38,550 nucleotides of DNA from CAXTSE01 sp035554115 (GTDB taxonomy: Bacteria > Actinomycetota > Actinomycetes > Actinomycetales > Microbacteriaceae): assembly GCA_035554115.1 (NCBI GenBank), contig DATMIW010000005.1:1-38550 (forward strand), in the 5' to 3' direction. How positions within the stretch are numbered: the first letter of the stretch is position 1; every line of letters starts with the position of its first letter. Below, one piece after another: positions 31,988-38,550 of the stretch. The position numbers and the translations under genes were made by a program. The notes under the pieces were generated by a model. The model worked only from the letters and a program-made list of their open reading frames with translations, did no database searches and was not told the origin of the DNA.

Positions 31988-33709
31988 TCAGCGTATCTCA
32001 GATTTGCTGTCGGATTGCGCAGCCGCGAGCAGTTCTCGTGCGTGGGCGAGCCCCGAATCCGAGTCGGGCAGCCCGCTCAGCAACCGTGCCATCTCGGCCT
32101 CCCGGTCTTCGCCAGCGAGCTGGATGACGCTCGACGCCGTGACAGTTCCGTCTGTGCCTTTGACGACGGTCAGATGATTGGATGCGAATGCCGCCACCTG
32201 GGCAAGGTGCGTCACCACGATCACCTGCGCCGATTCCGCCAAGCGGGCCAGCCGCCGACCGATCTCGGTCGCGCTCGCCCCGCCGACACCGGCATCCACC
32301 TCATCGAAGACGAAAGTCGGAACGGGGTCGGTCCCCGCGAGAACAACCTCGATCGCCAGCATCACGCGCGACAGCTCACCTCCCGATGCGCCTTTGGCCA
32401 GCGGACGCGGTTCGGCCCCCGCATGCGGCTGCAGCAGGATCGTCACGGCATCGCGACCGTGGATGCCGAGTTCCCGCTCGGTGATCTCAATCACCAAGCG
32501 AGCGTCGGGCATCGCAAGTGCCGAGAGCTCGGCGGTAACCGCCTCGCCCAGCCTGGCGCCGGCATCCCGCCGCGCAGCGGTGAGTTCGGCAGCGAGTTGA
32601 TCGAGTCGCGCGCGGTCTGCCTCCACCTCACGCGTCAGTTCGTCGATGCGATCACTATCGCCGTCGAGCTCGAGCAAGCGGGAACTGCCGCGCTCAAGGA
32701 AATCCACGACATCGTCAGGCGTCGGACCGAAACGCCGCGCGAGGCCCGCCAGAGCGGCACGGCGTTCCTGCAAGACCTCGAGCTCGCGACCGCTATCGGC
32801 ATCGAGAGACCCGAGGTAGCTCGAAAGCTGGCTGGAGACATCTGCGAGAGCGAATGATGCCTCGGCCAGGGCGTCGGCGATGGGCAAAAGCGCCGGGTCG
32901 TGCGCACTCACCCGTTCTATCGCGCGACGGGCCGCGTCGATGCGGCTCACCGCATCCGTTCCATCGTCGGCGAGCTGTGACGACACGGCTTCTTGTGCAT
33001 CACTTGCGGCCTGACGGAGGTCTTCGCGGTTCGTCAAGCGCTCCACCTGCTCGGCAAGTTCGGCATCTTCGCCGCGCACGGGTGCAACGACCTCGATATC
33101 GTCCATCGCCTGACGCAACTCGGCAGCTTCGCGTACACGTGCCTCACGCTCCGTTGTGAGCACGTCCAGCTCACCCTGGCGGGTCTGCCATCTGCCGAAT
33201 ACCTCACGGTAGTCGCCCAGCAGCACGGCAAAGCCGGATCCCGCATAGCTGTCGAGCGCATCCCGCTGCGCCGACGACGACTTCAGGCGCAACTGCTCCG
33301 ACTGGCCGTGCACCACCACGAGATGTTCGCCGATCTCACTGAGAACCCCGATAGGAGCCGAACGACCCCCCACAATTGCGCGACTGCGGCCCTCATTCGA
33401 AACGGATCGACTGAGCACCAGGTGACCGCGGCCCGGTCCATCCGAATCGAGATCGCCACCTGCGTCGCGCACTCGCTCGGCAACAGGGCCGTGCTCGGCA
33501 ACATTCCAATGACCATCGACGACCGCGGCGTTCGACCCGGACCGGACTGCTCCGGGGTCGGCACGATCCCCGAGCAGAAGTCCGAGGGCGGTGACCACCA
33601 TGGTCTTGCCGGCTCCCGTTTCTCCGGTAAGTGCGGTGAACCCCGGTCCCAAAGGCAGCCGTGCCTCGCCGATCACGCCCAGGTCGCGGATCGAAATCTC
33701 TTCGATCAC
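31988..33709 (-). CDS. recN: DNA repair protein RecN
   Basis: RecN is an SMC-like ATPase in double-strand break repair. The Walker A motif ALTGETGAGKTM is near the N-terminus after IEEISIRDLGVIGEA, a long coiled coil fills the middle, and LAKGASGGELSRVMLAIE (signature) with FVFDEVDAGVGG (Walker B) are near the C-terminus. The start is the GTG at 33709, which overlaps the nadK stop as GTGA and gives 573 residues; the longer frame to 33889 is an artefact. I saw no LexA box directly before it, so any SOS control would come from an operon promoter farther upstream. Confidence 0.95.
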   Translation of the reverse strand: MIEEISIRDLGVIGEARLPLGPGFTALTGETGAGKTMVVTALGLLLGDRADPGAVRSGSNAAVVDGHWNVAEHGPVAERVRDAGGDLDSDGPGRGHLVLSRSVSNEGRSRAIVGGRSAPIGVLSEIGEHLVVVHGQSEQLRLKSSSAQRDALDSYAGSGFAVLLGDYREVFGRWQTRQGELDVLTTEREARVREAAELRQAMDDIEVVAPVRGEDAELAEQVERLTNREDLRQAASDAQEAVSSQLADDGTDAVSRIDAARRAIERVSAHDPALLPIADALAEASFALADVSSQLSSYLGSLDADSGRELEVLQERRAALAGLARRFGPTPDDVVDFLERGSSRLLELDGDSDRIDELTREVEADRARLDQLAAELTAARRDAGARLGEAVTAELSALAMPDARLVIEITERELGIHGRDAVTILLQPHAGAEPRPLAKGASGGELSRVMLAIEVVLAGTDPVPTFVFDEVDAGVGGASATEIGRRLARLAESAQVIVVTHLAQVAAFASNHLTVVKGTDGTVTASSVIQLAGEDREAEMARLLSGLPDSDSGLAHARELLAAAQSDSKSEIR

Positions 33710-34629
33710 GGTGCGCCCGTCGCCTCTGCCGGCCCACGCCACCCGTCGACAGGCAACCCGAACTTGCTCACCAGACGGTCGGTGAACGGACCGGGGTTGA
33801 GCCGTGCAAGTCGCACCGGCGTTGAGGACCGGCGTGCAACGACACGTGCTCCACTTGGCAGGTCGAAGGTGCGGCGACCGTCGCACCACAGAACACCGGC
33901 TCCCGTCGAGCGATCAAGAAGCTCAACGGCGAGCGAGGAATCCGGACCCACGACCAGGGGCCGTGCGAATAAAGCGTGGGCCGACAGAGGCACCATGAGA
34001 AGCGCATCCACCTGGGGCCAGATCACGGGACCGCCGGCCGAGAACGCATAGGCGGTCGAGCCGGTCGGTGTCGCCATGACGACCCCATCGCAGCCGAATG
34101 TCGACAGCGGGCGTCCGTCAACCTCAATGACGACTTCGAGCGAGCGTTCACGGCTCGCCTTTTCGACAGATGCCTCGTTGAGAGCCCATGACTCGTGGAT
34201 CACCTGCCCCTCGGACTTGACCCGTATCGACAGCGTCATACGCTCTTCGACCTCGTAATCGCGCGCCAGCACGCGGGCGACAGTCGCATCCAAATTGTGA
34301 CGCTCCGCCTCAGCCAAGAAGCCGACGTGCCCAAGATTGACTCCGAGCAGCGGGACCGTGCTTCCGCGGGTCAGCTCTGCTGCGCGCAGGATGGTGCCGT
34401 CACCCCCCAGCACGATAACCACCTCGAGATCATCGATCGCGACATCGACGCCGAGCAGCGCAAGCGGACCGAGTGTGGGATCGCCGAGCAGGAGGTCGTC
34501 GCGACCGTCAGCCGACACGACGGGGGTGAGCCCTGCCTCTATCAGCTGACGGCAGACCTGAATACCCGCATCAAGCGATGCCGAGCGCCCGGTATGCGGG
34601 AGGACGAGAAGGTGCCGAGAACCAGCCAT
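33706..34629 (-). CDS. nadK: NAD kinase
   Basis: NadK phosphorylates NAD to NADP. The GGDGT motif (VLGGDGTILRAAE), the NLGHVGFLAE loop and the C-terminal substrate region (TPTGSTAYAFSAGG) are all present. I start at the ATG at 34629 after GAAAGG, giving 307 residues; longer frames to 34812 run into the tlyA gene. Translation is coupled to recN downstream. Confidence 0.95.
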   Translation of the reverse strand: MAGSRHLLVLPHTGRSASLDAGIQVCRQLIEAGLTPVVSADGRDDLLLGDPTLGPLALLGVDVAIDDLEVVIVLGGDGTILRAAELTRGSTVPLLGVNLGHVGFLAEAERHNLDATVARVLARDYEVEERMTLSIRVKSEGQVIHESWALNEASVEKASRERSLEVVIEVDGRPLSTFGCDGVVMATPTGSTAYAFSAGGPVIWPQVDALLMVPLSAHALFARPLVVGPDSSLAVELLDRSTGAGVLWCDGRRTFDLPSGARVVARRSSTPVRLARLNPGPFTDRLVSKFGLPVDGWRGPAEATGAP

Positions 34630-34658
34630 GTCGCACCTTTCGCAAGAATGTCGGGAGG

Positions 34659-35483
34659 TCAGACGAGGGCGGAGACCGCCTCCCCCCATTCTGTCGGATT
34701 CCGTCCGGCAGGGCCGCTCAGCCAGACCAGATACTCCTGATTGCCACTCCCACCGACAACTGGGGAGGAGATGACCCCGGCGGTTCCCCACCCCACATCC
34801 CACGCCGCCCACAGGACATTCATGAGCGCGTCATGGCGCGCCGCGCGATCGCGTACAACGCCTTCGCGGATGCCCGTTCGCCCCACCTCGAATTGCGGCT
34901 TCACCAAAACCACGGCTTCGCACCCCGCACCGAGTGTCGATCGCATCGCCGGAAGGATCATGGGCAGAGCGATGAACGACACATCCGCAACCGCGAAACT
35001 GGGAACCTCGCCCGTGCCCGCCTCTGTCGCAAGCTGAGCCGGCGTGAGGCTGCGCGCGTTGACGCCTTCAACAACGCGCACGCGCGGGTCGTCACGCAGG
35101 GCGGGGACCAGTTGATCGTGGCCCACGTCGAGGGCAATAACTTCGCGTGCACCGCGCTCGAGCAGAACCTGGGTGAACCCGCCCGTCGAGGCCCCGACGT
35201 CGAGCACCAGGCGCCCCGATACCTCGATCGCAAATGCGTCAAGTGCTGCGGCGAGCTTGCCCGCCGCACGACTGACATAGGCGTCCTCGCCCGTCAACGT
35301 GACGACAGCCTCCGCAGCAATCTGTTGCGCGGGTTTGGACGCGGATCGACCGTCGACTGTCACTCGCCCCTCGGAGATGGCAAGCACAGCGAGAGCACGG
35401 GACCTCACCAGTCCGCGACGCACGAGCTCGGCGTCGAGTCGACCTCCTGAATCTGCCGTGGGAGACGCGGAGGAATCAGGCAT
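34659..35483 (-). CDS. tlyA: TlyA family rRNA 2'-O-methyltransferase
   Basis: TlyA methylates 16S and 23S rRNA ribose positions; in mycobacteria its loss gives capreomycin resistance. The N-terminal S4 domain (LDAELVRRGLVRSRALAV, VTVDG) and the FtsJ-like domain (LDVGASTGGFTQVLL, VIALDVG, FAVADVSFIAL, VLVKPQFE with the catalytic Lys) fit the family. Start chosen at 35483 (MPDSSAS), overlapping the small gene upstream by eight bases; the frame to 35510 adds nine Arg-rich residues. The product is 274 residues long. Confidence 0.92.
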   Translation of the reverse strand: MPDSSASPTADSGGRLDAELVRRGLVRSRALAVLAISEGRVTVDGRSASKPAQQIAAEAVVTLTGEDAYVSRAAGKLAAALDAFAIEVSGRLVLDVGASTGGFTQVLLERGAREVIALDVGHDQLVPALRDDPRVRVVEGVNARSLTPAQLATEAGTGEVPSFAVADVSFIALPMILPAMRSTLGAGCEAVVLVKPQFEVGRTGIREGVVRDRAARHDALMNVLWAAWDVGWGTAGVISSPVVGGSGNQEYLVWLSGPAGRNPTEWGEAVSALV

Positions 35484-35637
35484 GCGACGGGCGCGTGTCC
35501 CCGGCCTCAAGCGCGGAACGAAGCTCGTCGTGCAGCTGCGCGAAAGCGGCCGCGCGGGTGTCGAGAGGCTGGTCCTCTATTACACGCAGGCGAGTCACCA
35601 AAGCTTCGGGTTCCCGTTCGGCTGTGTCGTCGCTCAT
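35476..35637 (-). CDS. Small conserved-looking gene between the HAD gene and tlyA
   Basis: A 53-residue ORF (MSDDTAEREPEALVTRLRVI... to ...EAGDTRPSHA) starts three bases after the HAD stop and overlaps tlyA by eight bases. It is acidic and helical, with a DQPLDTRAAAFAQLHDELR core. Position and codon use fit a real gene often missed by annotation. There is no separate ribosome-binding site, so it probably depends on coupling to the HAD gene. Confidence 0.65.
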   Translation of the reverse strand: MSDDTAEREPEALVTRLRVIEDQPLDTRAAAFAQLHDELRSALEAGDTRPSHA

Positions 35638-35640
35638 GAC

Positions 35641-36675
35641 TTATGAATATAGTCCCGGGTCGACCTGAAGGGCGTGGATGGGCACCCCCGCACCCCAGAC
35701 GGCGGCAGCTCCGGCGCGCAGCAGCTCGCTCGCGCGCGTGCCCGCGGCCTCGACGCTGACGCGGGATCCGCTGAGGCGCACCACTGCATCCCCCGAATGG
35801 AATATGCGATCGTCGGTACGACGCTCGCGGGTCTCCACTTGCTCGGGATAGGGCTCAAACGCCTCCCGCAGGTCACCGAGAATGTAGTCCGGTCGTGAGT
35901 TCTCGGCAGCGGCCAGCACCTGCTTGGGCCCATCGACTCCCGTGAGCACGAACGCTGACCGAATCCCTGCGCGACGCGCACCGAGAATGTCGGTATCCAA
36001 GCGGTCGCCGAGGAACAGCGGATTCTGAGCCTCGAAACGCGCGACCGCCGCGTCAAAAATGGCACGCTCCGGCTTTCCTGCGACGATCGGAAGGCGTCCG
36101 ACCGCAGTGTGTACCGCCGCAACAAGAGTGCCGTTGCCCGGAGCCGTACCCCGCTCCTGCGGGATGGTCCAGTCGGTGTTGGTGGCAATCCATGGGATTC
36201 CGTCACCGGATCCATCGCTGCGAAGGGCATACGAGGCTTCCGCCAGCTCCGTCCAGGAGACAGTCGGCGCGAATCCTTGAACAACCGCCGCCGGCGAATC
36301 CGTCGCGCGTCGGGTCACCACGAATCCGGCCTGCTCGACGACGGTTGTCAATCCGTCTCCCCCGACCACGAGCACAGTGGACCCCGCCGGCACCAGTTCG
36401 GCGAGCAGCACAATGGCAGCCTGAGGCGAGGTCACCACGTCATTTGCGACGACACGCAGTCCGAGCGCAGCGAGGTGTTCGGCAACCGTTTGAGCCGTCC
36501 GCGACGCGTTATTGGTGATGTACGCCACGCGTGCCGAGTTCTGGATGCGATTGATGCTCTCCACGGCATATGGCAGTGCCGTGTCACCTGCATAAACCAC
36601 GCCGTCCAGATCGGCGAACACCACGTCAACCCCGTCCAGCGGGGTCGCCGCGTTAGTCGCGTGGCGTCGACGCAT
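35641..36675 (-). CDS. HAD-superfamily (class IIA) phosphatase
   Basis: The class IIA nucleophile motif FADLDGVVYAGD is near the N-terminus, ITNNASRT (motif II) follows, and GKPERAIFD plus FLGDRLDTDILGARRAG (motifs III and IV) are at the C-terminal side, as in NagD/p-nitrophenylphosphatase-like enzymes. The substrate may be a sugar or nucleotide phosphate such as phosphoglycolate. From the ATG at 36675 the product has 344 residues and overlaps the upstream gene by 23 bases; the frame farther upstream (to 37098) is only the shadow of that gene. Confidence 0.88.
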   Translation of the reverse strand: MRRRHATNAATPLDGVDVVFADLDGVVYAGDTALPYAVESINRIQNSARVAYITNNASRTAQTVAEHLAALGLRVVANDVVTSPQAAIVLLAELVPAGSTVLVVGGDGLTTVVEQAGFVVTRRATDSPAAVVQGFAPTVSWTELAEASYALRSDGSGDGIPWIATNTDWTIPQERGTAPGNGTLVAAVHTAVGRLPIVAGKPERAIFDAAVARFEAQNPLFLGDRLDTDILGARRAGIRSAFVLTGVDGPKQVLAAAENSRPDYILGDLREAFEPYPEQVETRERRTDDRIFHSGDAVVRLSGSRVSVEAAGTRASELLRAGAAAVWGAGVPIHALQVDPGLYS

Positions 36676-37804
36676 CCTGCTCGTCGCTTTCGTCGGTGTC
36701 GTCTTCAGGGATGACTTCTTCGGCGGCGTCTTCTTCAGCGGTGTCGTATTCCTCAAAGATCTCGACGATATCCCCACCATCAGGATCGGCGGCCGCCTCA
36801 AGTGCTGCAGCGGCACGTTCCGCATGTGCCCACCAGAGATTGGCGTCGTCGGTTCGATCCAGTTCTTCAAGAACCGTCGCATACGCTTCAAAAAGCGCGG
36901 GGCTCCACACAAAGGCCCGGTTGGGATCCAGCTGCGGGATTTCGAGTTCTTTGAGGGCGGCTTCTTTCTGCTCGAGGTCAAGGCGCGCGCCCGACATCGC
37001 AATGGCCAGAGACACCTGAACCGGCACATCCAGCTCGGCGCGTGGCACGCTGCGTCCGAGTTCGAGCGCACGATCCGGACGTCCGACTCCGCGCTCACTA
37101 TCGACCATCAAGGGCAACTGCTCATTGCTGCCAGAGATCCGTCGGTAGGTACGGAGCTCACGAAGAGCCAATGCAAAGTCACCGGTCGCGTACGCAGTGA
37201 TTGCCAAAGTCTCGCGCACAACCGCTATGCGTCCAGCCCGTCGTGCCGCCGCGAGTGCGTGCTTATGCGCCAGTTCCGGATCGTCGTCGATGTGCCGCGC
37301 AGCCATGACCATGTGCCGCGCAACACCTTCGGCGTTCTCTTTGCTCAAAGTCTTCAATTGGATGCGAGCACCCTTGTCGAGCTCGTTCGGCTCCACGTCG
37401 TCGGGGATGACGGGGTCATCATGACGAGGACGGTCGTCGTCCGCACGGGGAGGTCGTCGTTCGCCGTCACGGGAGAAACTATCGCGTCGAGGAGCAGCTC
37501 CGTCACGACGGAATGAACCCGCGTCGCGTCGCTGTGCGCCCTGACGAGGTGCTCCGTCACGACGAGGTGCTCCGTCACGACGAGGTGCTCCATCACGGCG
37601 AGGAGTGTCATCACGACGGCCACCATCGCGCGGCGCGTCGCCGTCTCGGCGTGGTCCGCCATCGCGACGCGGGGCGGACCCTCCTGTGGGTCGCCCCCCA
37701 GCTCCCGCGCGTCCGCGCGGAGCACCTGTGCCGTCAGATCCGCCCGGCTTCCGGGGTCCCTTGCGATCACGTGACCTATCGTCGCGGTCTGACGCGTCAT
37801 TCAT
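36653..37804 (-). CDS. TPR-like protein with a repetitive Arg/Asp/Gly-rich N-terminus
   Basis: This 383-residue protein starts at an ATG six bases after GGGAG. Residues about 40-125 are low-complexity, with repeated RRDGAP units, coded by an 18-base tandem repeat, suggesting an unfolded RNA- or ribosome-binding tail. Residues about 140-330 are helical repeats of TPR type (HKHALAAARRAGRIAVVRETLAITAYATGDFALALRELR is one such unit, given here only as AITAYATGDFALALRELR). The C-terminus is strongly acidic. It is the first gene of the cluster and follows the rRNA terminator by about 40 bases. Function is not known. Confidence 0.8.
   Translation of the reverse strand: MNDASDRDDRSRDRKGPRKPGGSDGTGAPRGRAGAGGRPTGGSAPRRDGGPRRDGDAPRDGGRRDDTPRRDGAPRRDGAPRRDGAPRQGAQRRDAGSFRRDGAAPRRDSFSRDGERRPPRADDDRPRHDDPVIPDDVEPNELDKGARIQLKTLSKENAEGVARHMVMAARHIDDDPELAHKHALAAARRAGRIAVVRETLAITAYATGDFALALRELRTYRRISGSNEQLPLMVDSERGVGRPDRALELGRSVPRAELDVPVQVSLAIAMSGARLDLEQKEAALKELEIPQLDPNRAFVWSPALFEAYATVLEELDRTDDANLWWAHAERAAAALEAAADPDGGDIVEIFEEYDTAEEDAAEEVIPEDDTDESDEQDASTPRD
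37543..37614. repeat. 18-base tandem repeat, about four copies
   Basis: The unit GACGAGGTGCTCCGTCAC repeats at 37543, 37561 and 37579 with one change, and a decayed fourth copy at 37597. It codes the RRDGAP repeats of the overlapping protein, so length differences between strains are expected. Confidence 0.8.
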
Positions 37805-37842
37805 TGAGTGCTCCCGTGGTGCAATGTGTCTGTTAACGCGAA

Positions 37843-37885
37843 ATGGCCACCTATGCTCCGTCTTTCAACGGGCACAGATGGCCAT
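37843..37885 (-). terminator. Terminator of the rRNA operon
   Basis: On the minus strand ATGGCCATCTGTGCCC and an imperfect complement form a long stem around a loop containing GTTGAAAGACGG, followed by a short T run. It starts about 13 bases after the 5S rRNA end. Confidence 0.7.
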
Positions 37886-37897
37886 CTCACAAAGAAG

Positions 37898-38014
37898 TCC
37901 GGCGGTGTCCTACTCTCCCACAGGGTCTCCCCTGCAGTACCATCGGCGCAGAAGGTCTTAGCTTCCGGGTTCGGAATGTAACCGGGCGTTTCCCCTTCGC
38001 TATGGCCGCCGAAA
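37898..38014 (-). rRNA. rrf: 5S ribosomal RNA
   Basis: On the minus strand the 117-base sequence runs from TTTCGGCGGCCATAGC to CCGCCGGA and contains the conserved CCGAACCCGGAAG loop A/B region and GGGAGAGTAGGAC near the 3' end. The ends pair (GGCGG/CCGCC). Confidence 0.93.
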
Positions 38015-38134
38015 CACTATTGATTTATGTAATCAGTATGCGGACAGACACGAGGTCTGATGCGCAGTTCCCGACCGTAAATCGGGAACTACAAAGTGGA
38101 CGCGAGCAACAGTTCTAAAAACTGGGTGTTATCA

Positions 38135-38550
<416 letters not shown>

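Noticed and set aside
37543..37614. The 18-base repeats as a CRISPR array
   Set aside because: The units are directly adjacent without spacers and are in frame within a coding sequence.
38015..38134. A gene or tRNA between 5S and 23S rRNA
   Set aside because: The spacer has no cloverleaf and the short ORFs seen there are within rRNA-flanking sequence.

Overview
The window looks like the chromosome of a high-GC Gram-positive actinobacterium, most probably a member of the Microbacteriaceae. The reasons are the codon use, the gene order xerD-parA-scpA-scpB-rluB-tyrA-cmk-der, the recN-nadK-tlyA-HAD-TPR cluster beside an rRNA operon, and actinobacterial features such as a Tat-type signal and GTGA/ATGA-coupled genes. 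The genus is inference.

Region 1 (1 to about 17,460) is accessory DNA, read here as an integrated mobilizable element whose left end lies outside the window. From left to right it holds: a cut lipoprotein gene; a DNA-damage group (SRAP/HMCES-type protein facing two small genes, one preceded by a near-perfect LexA box); a Tat-exported CHAP-domain protein; a small winged-helix-like protein; a secreted-protein/membrane-protein pair; a ribbon-helix-helix (RHH) regulator with a good promoter and an inverted-repeat operator; a large unrecognised membrane protein; several unrecognised genes; and a frameshifted MT-A70 adenine methyltransferase. After these comes a tightly overlapping operon: 16-residue leader, small protein, TraG/VirD4-like coupling ATPase, small protein, replication-relaxation protein, ArdA-like antirestriction protein, three more small proteins, and a large serine recombinase. 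The recombinase reading frame runs through a tRNA-type terminator and ends inside a tRNA-Pro(GGG) gene, which marks the right junction of the element.

Region 2 (about 17,465 to 20,200) is chromosomal: tRNA-Pro, a small conserved protein, a cobalamin-independent methionine-synthase-like enzyme and a nitrilase-superfamily enzyme.

Region 3 (20,206 to 37,804) is a long run of minus-strand housekeeping genes. Downstream to upstream these are der, cmk, tyrA, rluB, scpB, scpA, parA, xerD, a NUDIX hydrolase, a membrane-anchored beta-propeller protein, pyrG, recN, nadK, tlyA, a 53-residue small gene, a HAD hydrolase and a repeat-rich TPR-like protein. Many overlap by 1 to 23 bases. They cover chromosome segregation (ScpAB, ParA, XerD), ribosome and RNA maturation (Der, RluB, TlyA), nucleotide and cofactor supply (Cmk, PyrG, NadK) and repair (RecN).

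Region 4 (37,843 to the end) is the distal part of an rRNA operon on the minus strand: terminator, 5S rRNA and the 3' end of 23S rRNA.

The most interesting material is in Region 1. It has a transfer module with a coupling ATPase and relaxase-like protein but no visible secretion channel. A short motif (ATCGGCGGAT) recurs at the RHH promoter and in a hairpin-rich stretch before the methyltransferase, which makes that stretch a candidate oriT or control region. There is also an SOS-linked small-gene group and a family of tiny proteins that seems to occur twice.
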